Source: Erythroxylum novogranatense (taxonomy: Eukaryota > Streptophyta > Magnoliopsida > Malpighiales > Erythroxylaceae). Taken from it: DNA of 64,000 bases. The notes beneath the pieces are model-generated. The model ran no database searches, had not been told where the DNA came from, and worked only from the letters and a program-made list of their open reading frames with translations. A program made the position numbers and the translations under genes. Of this stretch, positions 33,860 to 44,379 are shown piece by piece. The stretch spans positions 64,401,103 to 64,465,102 of the forward strand of contig CM057231.1 in the NCBI GenBank assembly GCA_029891385.1, written 5' to 3'. Numbering within the stretch: position 1 is the stretch's first letter; every line of letters starts with the position of its first letter.

Positions 33860-35253
33860 ATGTGGGAAAGACTTCGCATCATCATGAAGGAACAAATCAA
33901 GTTCGAGAGACAAAGATCAACATGCTTCTTCATGACTATGAAATGTTTGTCATGAAGGAAGGTGAGTCTATTTCCACTATGCTTGATCGTTTTGCAGAAA
34001 TCATAAATGGATTAGGAAACCTCGGAAAGCATATGACGGATAGCGAAAAGGTGAAGAAGATTCTTCGCTCACTACTGAAAGAATAGGACTCTTAAGTCAC
34101 CGCTATTACGAAGTCTAAGGATCTTAATCATTTGGAATTCAATGCCTTGGTAGGATCCCTCATCAACTATGAGATCATTCTCAAATCAAGAGGAGGAAGA
34201 GGTAAGTTACAAAAGTCAATTGCTTTAAAATCTAATGCTTCTTCAAGTGATGAAAGTGACGAAGAAATAGATGAAGAAGAAGAAGACGAAGAAATAGCAA
34301 TGTATGCCAGAAATTTGAGGAAGTTCAAAGGACTACTCAAAAATAGGAGGAAAGAATTAAGTGGTGGAAGAAATGGAGAAAGGAAGAAGTACACAATGGA
34401 AAGAAGATCTAAGGGCTATGAAGAAAAGAAGAGAAATGAAGAATGTTGGAAATGTGGAAAAAGAGGACATTATGCTAGAGAATGCAAAAGCTCATCTCCC
34501 ACTTCAAATTTCCAGAAAAATGACAAGTATGACAAGGGGAAAAAGAAAGCTAGCCTAGTAGCCACTTGGAGTGATGATGAAGAAGCATACCAAAGTAATG
34601 ATGAAAACAACTTAGCGCTTATGGCAAATAGCTCCTCAATAAGTGATAATGAAGATAAGGTAACCTTCTTTGATCAAGATCTTAGAGATTCTTTTAATGC
34701 TTTACAAATCAATTTTGAAGAAGCTATTGAGATCAACAAGAAATTAAGAAAGAAAATAAGAGAATTAATTGCTGAAAATAGTGCTTTACACTAGAATATT
34801 GATGATTTAGATTGTCCTAAGGAAGATGATTCTGCATGTCTTGCTGAAAAAGAAATTCTTACTTGTGAGCTTCATAGACTTAGAAAGGAGTTTTCTTATG
34901 TGGTTGGAAAATTTGCTAATGGAAATGAGAAGTTTGAAAAGATGTTGTCTTTACAATGATATTCGATTTCTAGACATGGTTTAGGATATGATCCTTTTGA
35001 TAGAGATTGTTCTTTGATCTCCAAATTCACTAAAGATGGTAAAGTTGCAAAATGCACTAGATGTTTAAAGGAAGGTCATATAGAAATTGCATGTAAGAGT
35101 ATTAGGAGAGGTATCAATGCTAAGAAAATCTGGGTTAAAAAAGGTACCACACCTCCTAATGTGGTTTATATGACTAACCAAAATGGACCTAAAATGGCTT
35201 GGGTACCTATAAGGAGAAAGAATGTTGATGTTGCAGGTACAACCAAGGAATGA
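33860..35253 (+). pseudogene. SIRE-like gag (N-terminus missing, broken)
   Basis: Begins MWERLRI in one frame, shifts by one base, then reads HEGTNQVRETKINMLLHDYE, the usual SIRE capsid segment; 5' residues of the family are missing. A stop occurs at 34084 (LLKE-stop). A 220-codon stretch (34132-34794) has an acidic run (DEEIDEEEEDEE) and a CCHC knuckle CWKCGKRGHYAREC (~34444-34485). A stop follows at 34792 and another at ~34957. Later CTRCLKEGHIEIAC (~35054-35095) is a second CX2CX4HX4C knuckle. Gag packages element RNA. Stops are few and scattered. Confidence 0.85.
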
Positions 35254-38200
35254 AAATTCATTAAGCACATGGTACATTGATAGTGGATGTTCAAGGGATA
35301 TGAGAGAAAACAAGAGCCTATTTACGGAAATCAGACCAAAGAACCATAGATATGTCACATTTGGAGACAACAACAAAGGTAAAGTCATTGGTATTGGTAA
35401 AGTGGGTAAGGAACCTTTGCCTACCATTGACAATGTCTTGTTTGTTGATGGCTTGAAACATAATTTGCTTAGTGTTTCTCAATTGTGTGATATGAACTTT
35501 AATGTGACATTTGAATCATCTCACTGCATGGTTAAGAAGGATGAAAATGTTGCATTCATTGGTTTGATACATGGTAATACGTATATTGTTGATTTGTATG
35601 ATGATAGTTCTTTTAATGAAAAACGTTTGGTGACATTAGAAGAAAATGCATTTCTATGGCATAGAAAGTTAGGACATGCTCCATTGCCTTTAATTTCTAA
35701 GCTTTCTAAAAATGATATAGTGAGAGGTTTGCCTAAGATCAAAATTGTTAAAGATCATCTTTGTGAATCTTGCTTTAAAAGCAAACATGTTAGGGAATCA
35801 TTCAAACCAAAGAAAGAAATTTGTACATCTCGCATTCTTGAACTTGTTCATATGGACTTAATTGGACCATCTAGACATGCTAGTCTTAGTGGTAAATTAT
35901 ATGTTCTTGTTATTGTGGATGATTTTTCAAGATTTACTTGAGTGAGATTTCTTGCAAATAAAAGCGATGCCTTTAACGAGTTTACTAAGTGGTGTAGGTT
36001 GGTTCAAAATGAAAAGGATTTGACAATTGTTACAATTAGAACCGATCACGGAGGTGAATTTAAGTGTGAACCATTTGAAAGGCTTTGCGACAAATATGGA
36101 ATGGAGCACAATTTTTCAAAACCAAGAACACCATAACAAAACGGTGTAGTAGAAAGGAAGAATCACTCACTTGAAGAAATGAGTCGAACAATGTTGAATG
36201 AGTACAATCTTCCTAAATCCTTTTGGGTGAAAGCAATTAATACCGCGTGCTACATCATCAATAAAGTGCATCTTAGACGAGACAAAAACAAGACACCATA
36301 CGAGCTATGGAAAGGTAAGAAACCCAACATTTCGTATTTTCATCCTTTTGGTTGCAAAGTTTTTATTCATAATAATGGGAAGAACAATTTAGGAAAATTT
36401 GATTCAAAATCTGATGTTGGTGTGTTTATTGGTTATTATCTAACTAGTAAGGCATTTAGAGTCTATAATAACAGAACTAAGTGTGTTGAAGAAAGCATTC
36501 ATGTTAAATTTGATGATATGACTTCACCCTCGAGAAAGGTTTGTTTTGATGATGATGCAGGGAATTTAGGAAATGGAGTTGAAGAAATTGAATCCAAGAT
36601 TGAAGAAATGAAGTTAGATGATAAAGATCATGTTCCCAACATTAAAGCATGGGCTAAAGCAAAGAACCATCTTATGGAGCAAGTCATTGGTAGCTTGGAT
36701 GATGGTTTAAGGACTAGGAGAAATGTCTATGAGCAAATGAGCAATTCAGCTATTATCTCCTTAGTGGAACCCAAGAATATAAAAGAGGCTCTTGAAGATG
36801 AAAATTGGCTATTAGCTATGCAAGAAGAGCTTAATCAATTCAAAAGGAATAATGTATGGGATTTGGTAGCACCACCAAAAGACAAAACTATCATTGGAGT
36901 CAAGTGGGTAAATAGGATAAAATATGATGAGAATGGTGAAGCAATCAAGAATAAATCAAGGTTAGTAGCTCAAGGATTTTATCAAGAAGAAGGCCTTGAT
37001 TATAATGAAACATATGCTCCTGTGGCTCGATTGGAGGCAATCAGATTACTATGTGCATTTGCGTCACACAAGAGGATCAAATTAAATCAAATGGACGTCA
37101 AGAGTTCATTTCTCAATGGATACATTCAAGAGGAAGTTTATGTCAAACAACCACTTGGTTTTGAAGATCATGAACATCCATATTATGTCTACAAACTCAA
37201 GAAGGCACTCTATGGGTTAAAGCAAGCACCTAGAGCATGGTATGAAAGGTTAAGTACTTTTTTAACTAAACATGGGTATATTCATGGAAAGATTGATAAT
37301 ACCTTGTTTATTAAACTTGTTAATCAAGATATGCTAATTTTTCAAATATCTGTTGATGATATTGTGTTTGGTGCTACTAATGAATCTTTGTGCAAAGAAT
37401 TCAGTGATTTAATGCAAAGTGAATTTGAAATGAGCATGATGGGAGAACTCAAGTTCTTTCTTGGGTTGCAAATCAAGCAACACAAAGATGAAATCTTCAT
37501 TGACCAATCAAAATACACCAAGGAGCTTCTAAAGAAGTTCAAAATGGAAGGATGCAAAGTAGCAGCAACACCTATGGCAACAAATGTGGTCTTGGAAAAA
37601 TATGAAAATGAGGAAGATGTTGATCAAAAACTTTATAGAGGTATGATTGGCTCTCTCTTATATTTAACTGCTTTTAGACCTGATATTATGTTTGCTACAT
37701 GTCTTTATGCTAGATTTCAATCTTGTCCTAAAATTTCTAATTTGAGTGCTTGCAAAAGAATTTTTAGATATCTGAGTAGAACTTTAATCATGGTTTATGG
37801 TATCCCAGTTGTGAATCATTTGAATTGTATGCTTATAGTGATGCTGATCATGGTGGCTGTAGGGTAGATAGAAAAAGCACTAGTGGCTTATGTCACTTCT
37901 TAGGATCATCTTTGATCTCTTGGACGAGTAAAAAACAAGTTAGTGTAGCTATTTTCACTGCTGAATCTGAATATGTAGCAGCTGGAAGTGCATGCGCTCA
38001 AGTTCTTTGGATTAAACATCAATTGCTTGATTATGGTATTGTGGTTAAAAATATTCCTATTTATTGTGATAATACCAGTGCAATTTGTTTGACTAAAAAC
38101 CCAATTTTGCATAGTAGAACAAAGCATATAGAAATTAGACATCATTTTATACGTGATCATTGCTTGAAAGGTGACATCTGTTTGAAGCATGTTTCCTCTA

Positions 38201-38301
38201 GTGACCAATTAGCTGATATATTTACTAAACTCCTTAAGGAAGATGTGTTTAGGAACATCAAATTGAAACTTGGTATGTTTGATTTAAACTCTCTTGATTG
38301 A
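35222..38301 (+). pseudogene. SIRE-like pol: protease, integrase, RT, RNase H (two stops, one frameshift)
   Basis: Protease: WYIDSGCSRDM (D-S-G). Integrase HHCC: LWHRKLGHAPLP..., CESC; core: MDLIGPSR, then RTDHGGEF and QNGVVERKNHS. RT: QMDVKSSFLNGYIQEEVYVK, ALYGLKQAPRAWYERL, ISVDDIVFG (VDD catalytic pair kept). RNase H: YSDADHGGCRVDRKSTSGL, SEYVAAGSACAQVLWI, YCDNTSAICLTKNP, ending MFDLNSLD. Lesions: TGA at ~35939 (a conserved Trp after DDFSRFT), TAA at ~36134 (a conserved Gln, PRTP-stop-QNG), and a frameshift near 37830 where RNase H begins. Both stops fit single transitions. Otherwise full length. Confidence 0.93.
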
Positions 38302-38912
38302 TTTTATTTTCTTGCATACATTAGTACATTGAAATGGTCAAAACATAAGGCGAATATGCAATTCCATCTGAAGAACACATCATCATGTTCTACACTTAGG
38401 CTAAAGTGTGATTGATTTGTAGTTTTGCAACTTTCCAGTTGACTATTTAGAGTCTAAGTCGATTGAGGTAGAGGAACTGTTCAAGTTAGTCGACTAACAA
38501 TATATGACCAGTCGACTAATACACCTTTTTTTCAAAACCAGTCGACTAACATCTTACAACCAGTCGACTAGCTTTCCCTCTGATAACCCCCACTTATGCT
38601 TTTAATTTTACTAGTCGACTACTCTCATACCAGTCGACTATAAGACTTCTGGAACCACTTTAAAAACCTCATTTTCCCCAAAATCTCTGAAATAGCTCTT
38701 GTCCTCTTCTTCTAAAAATCTTCACTCTTAGTCGACTACTTTCCCCTGATTTTCTAAAATCCAACATACCCACTGAAAATCGATTCTCCAAAAAATCAAA
38801 CCCATTGGTTACCTCTTCAAATCCTTCTCCTTCTCCTAAAAACCCTTTCGACCACATAAACCCTAAACTTTCGAAATTTCCTTCTATCATCCTTAAATCT
38901 TTCAATCTCTTC
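38302..38912 (+). other. SIRE-like region between pol and third ORF, with GTCGAC motifs
   Basis: Non-coding except for the possible upstream extension of the third ORF. Seven copies of AGTCGACTA start (GTCGAC) at 38489, 38511, 38541, 38563, 38614, 38633 and 38731; most are CCAGTCGACTA. Spacing is irregular (19-98 bp). Confidence 0.85.
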
Positions 38913-39368
38913 ATGGCTCCAAGGAAATCTACTGGAAAAGGGAAAAAGACGACCACTCCTCCACAAGGAGCAAGAATACGTGGATCTTCCTCAAGAGGAG
39001 GTGGTGATCGAGAAAATGAGGAGGTTGAAGCAAGGTTTGTCTCCTGTGAAGCTCAAAATCTGTATTACACGGTGCTTAAAACAGAGGTACTGATACCTTC
39101 TATGAGATTTGATTGGAATGAGTTAGAGCAAAGTGAATACAAGGTTTTATTTTCAGAAATCACAAGTTATGGATTGCGTTATTTCTTGGGCTATAGTGAT
39201 AACATTTATGAGGACATGGTAAGGGAATTTTATGCCAATCTTGTAGTAATTCGAAGCAATGTGGATACTGGTACACACTTGAAATCATATATTCAAGGCA
39301 AAGAAATGTTTATTTGTGAAAATTACTTGTCTAGAGGGTTTCAATTGCCTACTGGTTCCGCAGCATGA
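38805..39368 (+). CDS. SIRE-like third ORF, first half
   Basis: An open frame of 187 codons. The likely true start is the second ATG at 38913 (MAPRKSTGKGKKTTTPPQ), because the upstream part (MVTSSNPSPSPKN) looks like translated leader. Then comes a globular section ARFVSCEAQNLYYTVLKTEV ... FDWNELEQSEYKVLFSEITS ... DMVREFYANLVV. This resembles the putative plant transposon protein family found after pol in SIRE elements; no catalytic function is known. No signal peptide or membrane span is visible. It ends at TGA inside ATGA, which overlaps the start of the next frame. Confidence 0.7.
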   Translation: MVTSSNPSPSPKNPFDHINPKLSKFPSIILKSFNLFMAPRKSTGKGKKTTTPPQGARIRGSSSRGGGDRENEEVEARFVSCEAQNLYYTVLKTEVLIPSMRFDWNELEQSEYKVLFSEITSYGLRYFLGYSDNIYEDMVREFYANLVVIRSNVDTGTHLKSYIQGKEMFICENYLSRGFQLPTGSAA

Positions 39369-39721
39369 AGTTGGTTAAGACTATTGAGAGAGGTTGGGTT
39401 TATTCTTATCATGTAGAGAAGCTAGGTTTGACCTTGGAGGGTGAACAAGCAACTAGGAGGCAACGGTCTAAGAGAGCAAGTGATCATCCTAGCAGCTCCC
39501 GACCTAATAGTGTGAGAAGGGGTGAAGCATCTCAAGATGAACTTCGAGAGATTCGCGAGCAACTGGAAGAACTGAATGATCGTACTGACGATCAACAGGC
39601 TATACTTATACAATTGGATAAGAGTGTCAATGAGCAGAGGAGTATGCCTACTCGCCTGGAGAAAAGCATCAAGAAAATCTTTGATAAGTTGGGTTATAGA
39701 CATGATGACTCTTCGTCGTGA
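39365..39721 (+). CDS. SIRE-like third ORF, second half (coiled coil)
   Basis: 118 codons beginning at the ATG of ATGA (39365), overlapping the previous stop. A basic, Ser-rich linker (RRQRSKRASDHPSSSRPNSV) is followed by a predicted coiled coil: DELREIREQLEELNDRTDDQ, then LIQLDKSVNEQRSM. In related elements this helix is the C-terminal part of one ORF, so the split probably arose by deletion of the middle plus a frame change; independent translation is unlikely. Kept as CDS because the frame is open. Confidence 0.55.
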   Translation: MKLVKTIERGWVYSYHVEKLGLTLEGEQATRRQRSKRASDHPSSSRPNSVRRGEASQDELREIREQLEELNDRTDDQQAILIQLDKSVNEQRSMPTRLEKSIKKIFDKLGYRHDDSSS

Positions 39722-40232
39722 TGTGTTATGCATTTTCATCTAGACCGACAGCTTTTATTATGTTCTTCCTAGTGTGTGACATTTTTATCTATTTGTCTTT
39801 GAGTACTGCTTAAGACTTTTTGGTGTTTGATGACTTGCTTCTATGTTTAATGTGATTGCGAAAATTTCTCATCTTTAAATTTGTGTTTGTTTTTCATACT
39901 ACTACCTATTCGTGATTTATCTCTTGTTATTTTCCATTAGTTATTTTGATCATGACAAAAAGGGAGAGTAACATTGGAAATTAGAAATTGGATATTCTTT
40001 TGCTTGATTAAGGGGGAGTTATATTGTTAAAATTTCCTTGATATAAGATTATCTTGATTTCAACTTAGTTTTACAAATTTAATTTTACAAGGTTATTATA
40101 TTCAATATTTATATGATTAAGGGGGAGACTTCTAACTAAAAAGACAAGACTTAAAAACCTTGATCAATGTTTCCTTGTTTTCATTTCTTAAACAATTTCT
40201 AAGTATTTTGTCATTATTAAAAAGGGGGAGAT
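39722..40232 (+). other. SIRE-like 3' UTR with four purine tracts
   Basis: Non-coding. Four polypurine-like runs: AAAAAGGGAGAG (~39956), TAAGGGGGAG (~40008), TAAGGGGGAGA (~40119) and AAAAAGGGGGAGA (~40219-40231). The last abuts the LTR and is the probable plus-strand primer. The others may be duplicates. Confidence 0.8.
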
Positions 40233-41313
40233 TGTTGGACCAATGGTGGTTGACAAATTAAATCCTACTTATGTTTCGATAATAATAAAATATATAGAAT
40301 TGGTTAAGAAATTATTTCAGGTATTTTGGATTGAAATAACTCAAGACAAGGTATAAATCATGGTGAAATCAATAAGGCAATAATCCTCAAACATGCTAAA
40401 GACATTAAACATGAGATTATGGAAAGATTTGATGAAATATATCTGTTGGAATCAAAAACAAGTTGACCAGTATATCATAAGTCGACTAAGAAACCAAGGA
40501 TCATCAGATGGGGGTTGAAACAAGTCGACTAATGTGGAACAAGTCGACTACAAATCAACGGAATAGAAGTGCTAGTCGACTATCATGTCACTAGTCGACT
40601 TATCGAGGAGCGAAGTTAAAGCCTGCAGTGAAATATGTTAACACTAGTCGACTATAACAGCTCGACCAGTCGACTATCAGACAGAGCTAAACAAGATTTA
40701 TCCGAATCATTCACAAAAAGGAAAGGAGGAAGTTAAGGAACAGCTATATGAAATCATGCAACGGCTAGGAAGGTTTACCAACGTCTATATTCTTCTCTAA
40801 ACTCAGTATAAAGGGTGGATGATTAAGGGAAAAATACACAGAAGTCCTATAAGCCAAAGTATTCCACTATTGTTCCAAAATTTGCTCATTATTGATCTTA
40901 GATTGTTTCAAATTTTTATAGAGCATTGTTTTATTTTCTTTATCTCATTTCTCTTTCTAGTTGAGTGATTAGTGAAAAGTCACATATGAGATAGGATTTG
41001 TGCCGAAAAACAAATCGGTTGTAAAGGTAGCTTGAGCCGTAAATCAAGTGGTGTTGTAAGAGTTCACACTAAACTAAAAAGTTTGTAGTAAAGTGGTTTG
41101 CCAAATCCTAGGTGGGAGCTTAGGTAGAGGACGTAGGTCTTAGCACTGAATCTCTATAAAAACAGTGTTTGCTCTTCTTCCCTACTCTTTACATTTAAAT
41201 TTGTTTAAATTGTTTTGTGTGAATTAACTTCTGATTTTATTGTAGAATTTTACGAAAAACTTTAAAGATCTATTCAACCCCTCTTCTAGATCATTTATAG
41301 GTTCCGTGGAACA
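40233..41313 (+). repeat. SIRE-like 3' LTR
   Basis: A 1081-bp LTR from TGTTGGACCAATGG to ATAGGTTCCGTGGAACA. TATAAAG at 40807-40813 is a candidate TATA box. Seven AGTCGACT motifs lie upstream of it (GTCGAC at 40481, 40524, 40543, 40575, 40594, 40647, 40669). The partner 5' LTR is not in the window. The following AAACA could be half of a target duplication. Confidence 0.85.
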
Positions 41314-42486
41314 AAACAGAGAAATCAAAATTTACACCGTGAACGAAGCGAGTCCACTTTTTGGATGTCGTGTGCCACAAGCGAGCAGCCAGGAGAAAGC
41401 TTTATGTTGACGTGCACGTGACTACGAAATGATTCCACTCTTGCCCAAACACAATCAATTTTCATGCTTAATTCAATCAATCACAAATTCATATTCTTAT
41501 GCTTTTCTTCTTTCTATTTAAATCAAAATGTCATGATACAATTCCAAGGCATAACATGATCATACTCACAATTAAATCATATCAAAATGTTATAATCTTT
41601 CAGTGCATAACATAAAACACATTATAATGCATTTTCCACATCATAGCAATTCACAATTTAACAATTCAAGCATATACATACACACATAGGCATATTGCCC
41701 ATTTACACAATAATCATAAATATTTTACCCACCTTATAACTCTTGAAAATCCAAACTCAATTTAGCCCTTCCCCTTGTTCTTGGGTAGGACTTTTTTGAT
41801 TTCCTAAAACAAGCCAATTTTCCATTAAAATCCAATTCAATAAAATTCCTAAAACTTCAAAATCATAATAAATGAAACAACTGCTAAATTGGGTTTAGCA
41901 TTAACTTACCCATGGTCTATCTAGGTCTATCTAGTTTAAAAACCCTAAAAATCAAATGGGTCTCTTAATCATCTTCTCCCTCCATCCATTCCCAACACAA
42001 AAACCCATTTTTTTCTACTTTCTTTTTCAAACCAACAAGAAGAAAATAGTATGAAGCTTACCTTAACAAGATGATTCCTCTTCTTTTTTTCTTCTTTCCT
42101 TCTCTCTTCTCCCACAATTTTTCTTCTTCTTTTTCTCTCACTTTTTTCTCTCTTCCTCTCTTCTCTTCCACGACTTTCTTTATTCTCTTCTTCTCTTTCT
42201 TAATTCAAGACTCATTTTTAGCTTATTTTTCCAAAATTGCCCCTCACTTATTTAACCTTTCCAATTTTGTCCCTTCTTTCATTTAATTCATCTACTAATT
42301 CCTTTAATCTTCTCAATACCATACTCTAATTTAATTCTAACATGCCCATTCAAAATTCTAATTTCTACTTAGGCCCACTAAATTAATGACCCAATTCTAA
42401 AAATAAATAATTAAACAAACAAACAAAACATAAGTAAATAATTAAACAAATAGTAAGTAATTTAGAAAAATTTTCAGGATCTAACA
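41314..42486 (-). repeat. Truncated minus-strand chromovirus-type LTR
   Basis: 1.17 kb. On the minus strand it starts TGTTAGATCCTGAAAA (right edge, 42486) and runs left until it meets the SIRE-like LTR. It carries the conserved island at 41348-41423 (CCACAAGCGAGCAGCCAGGAG ... GACGTGCACGTGAC), which aligns with 14228-14279. A CT-rich tract lies at 42075-42190. The missing part was presumably lost at the SIRE junction. Confidence 0.7.
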
Positions 42487-43470
42487 TGAACAATTATGGA
42501 GGACAGTTCATACCTCAAGGACAATCAGAATTCCATTAAGATAAACCAAGCTTAATGGATTGGACAAGATCTTAAATAAGATTGGAGGCATGAAGGATGC
42601 ACATAAGAGGCTTGAAAGCAAATTCGAGCAAGTTACCAAGAACCACGCCTCTTTAATACATAATTTGGAGGTCCAAGTAGGTCAACTAGCTAAAGCAATA
42701 TCTACTCAAAATACAGGAACCCTTCCAAGAAATACCAAGTCTAACCCAAAGGAAAGGATTATGGCCATCACTCAAACCTAGGAAAAGGAAATTGATCATA
42801 TAAAGGAGAATGGAAATAAAGAAAAAGGATAAGTAATTATGGAAATACTTCCAAGTGAGCTCAAAATGGAGCCAATCAAGGAATCTTGACCCAAATTACC
42901 ATACCCTATTCTAGTGCAGTGAAAATCATTGTCAAGTAGGGTAACGAGGAATTATGAGGAGGTTGACTTAAACAAGGTTGAGAACATAATAGAACATATA
43001 CAAACAAAGTTCACATTATTGGAATCGGTGAAGAAGAAGGTTAAGAAGCACAAAGCAGAAGAAAACCCTAACATAGCTTAGGAAAAGAGGATCCAGGGGA
43101 TTTTTACATTCTTTGCATTATAAATGGAGTCAATATAGACAAGGCATTCGTGGATTTAGGAGAGAGCATCAATATGATGCCCTACACCTTTAGTCAAAAG
43201 TTCAGGTTAGGAGAATTAGTACCCATAAAGATGTTAGTAAAGACGACTGATAGAACAGTTCATCAACCAAAGGGGATATTAAGGATGTGCAAGTACAAGT
43301 TGGTAATTTTACTTTTCCCACAGACTTTTATATATTGGATATTAGAGAAGAAGTGGAAACCCTTATGGTCCTTGTAAGACCTTTCCTAGCCACTGCTCAC
43401 TCAATCATTGATGTTGATGCGGGTGAACTAACTCTGAGGGTAGGAAAGTAGTAAGTAACCTTCAAAGTAT
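42487..43470 (+). pseudogene. Athila-like gag end and protease (fragments)
   Basis: 42560-42781 reads SLIHNLEVQVGQLAKAISTQ, then GTLPRNTKSNPKERIMAIT, matching the end of Athila gag. Frames at ~43080-43450 give a protease-like segment: DFYILCIINGVNIDKAFVDL, GESINMMPYTFSQKF (D-L-G at the active site), and later LVRPFLATAHSIIDVDAGEL. Stops lie between fragments. It belongs to a second Athila-like copy, cut on the left by the minus-strand LTR. Confidence 0.75.
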
Positions 43471-44379
43471 CAAAGAAAGACAACATCCCCCCTTTACCTC
43501 CAACTAATGTTGAGGAACCCAAACCTTGAGGGAAATGGGAAGATATTGAGGATCCTCGGAATGCCTTAAGAAAGAAGTGATCGCATAGAAGAAGGCGAAA
43601 CAAGGAGAGCCATAAGGAAGGTGGAATCAACGACATGGTAGCTTATGTGTAAATTGTTAGATTAATGAGTACACTGTCATTGCACCACTCATTTGAACCA
43701 TCATGAACAAAAGAAAAACATTGAGTTACTGACGTTAAAAGAAGCACTACATGGAAGGCGAACCATGGAATTTCAATGTCCTTGATTATTTTTAGAAGCT
43801 TGAATTTCATAGTTAGGTTATTATGTTTTCAACAAAATCGGGAAGTCATAAGACGTCGACATGAAGTAGGTGATCAATGAAAGAAACAAAGAGAGGTGAA
43901 AGGATCACAAAGAGCTAAGAAGTGATTGCGAAAAATTAGAGAAGGACCACAAAAGAGGGAAAGTTTAAAATTGGTGGAAAATGTAGGCCACGATCATTTC
44001 TAGGGTGTGCTATCATCGTTCAACAAGTCAATCAATTTCCATTATTTCTTATTCATTTTTAATTTGAGATTGTTAATCGTTGTTCATTGATTATTTTGTT
44101 AAGTGTTAATTTTCAATTATTGTTTTGTTATTTGATTTGGTTTGTTTGATTTATTTAGTTATCATGTTTAAATTCGTTATCTATTAAATTTCTGTTTAAT
44201 AGTTTTTGACCTTAGATTTTAGGATTAGATTAACCCTCATCGTAGTATTAATACCTTAGGTACAACACGAATGACCTGTACACTTGCAAAATATCAAGGT
44301 TAAATATTAAAAATTACTCATATCGAAAAAATACGATTAAAAGTCGTGAAGGTGCTTTCGCTGCACCATAATTCACTCA
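43471..44379. other. Unclassified, no gene seen
   Basis: Purine-rich to ~43990, then T-rich. The stretch around 44230-44330 (TTAACCCTCATCGTAGTATTAATACC, GACCTGTACACTTGC) is reminiscent of the 3' end of an Athila-type LTR, but I cannot define edges. No ORF with family resemblance. Confidence 0.35.

Larger units (their letters stand above)
22387..33860 (+). mobile_element. Degraded Athila-like Ty3/Gypsy element, 5' truncated, with nested insertions
   Basis: Plus-strand remnant: pol (22387-24787), linker, broken third ORF (25256-25941 and 28841-29637), 3' UTR (29638-30846), and a 3' LTR starting TGATAAGTGC at 30847 and probably ending ...GACACCCATCA at ~33860. Pol order RT, RNase H, integrase marks Ty3/Gypsy. 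The residue patterns ([42 protein letters not shown]) and the extra 3' ORF fit the Athila branch. The 5' part is absent: the tandem LTR array begins exactly in the RT. It contains a solo LTR (25942-28840) and an LTR-like block (~31220-32640). Confidence 0.82.
30847..33860 (+). repeat. Athila-like 3' LTR (contains a second LTR-like block)
   Basis: Starts TGATAAGTGCATATTTG. The body resumes after an embedded block with TATAAATA at 32703-32710 and ends near GGATTCGACACCCATCA (~33860). The total of 3.0 kb exceeds the ~1.6 kb expected from the LTR-like parts, in agreement with the ~1.4-kb block inside. The right end is inferred from the TG...CA rule and from the start of SIRE-type gag. Confidence 0.6.
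33860..41313 (+). mobile_element. SIRE-like Ty1/Copia element, 5' truncated
   Basis: Contains gag from within the capsid region, pol in Copia order, a third ORF after pol, several purine tracts and a 3' LTR (40233-41313). SEFEMSMMGELKFFLGLQIK in the RT, the third ORF, and AAAAAGGGGGAGATTGTTGGA before the LTR are hallmarks of the SIRE/Maximus branch. No 5' LTR or leader: gag starts directly against the presumed Athila-like LTR end. The coding region has few lesions, so it looks relatively young. Confidence 0.88.

Noticed and set aside
42071..42286. 71-codon Phe-rich ORF as a signal-anchor peptide
   Set aside because: CT-rich tract of a minus-strand LTR; hydrophobicity comes from TTC/CTT runs.
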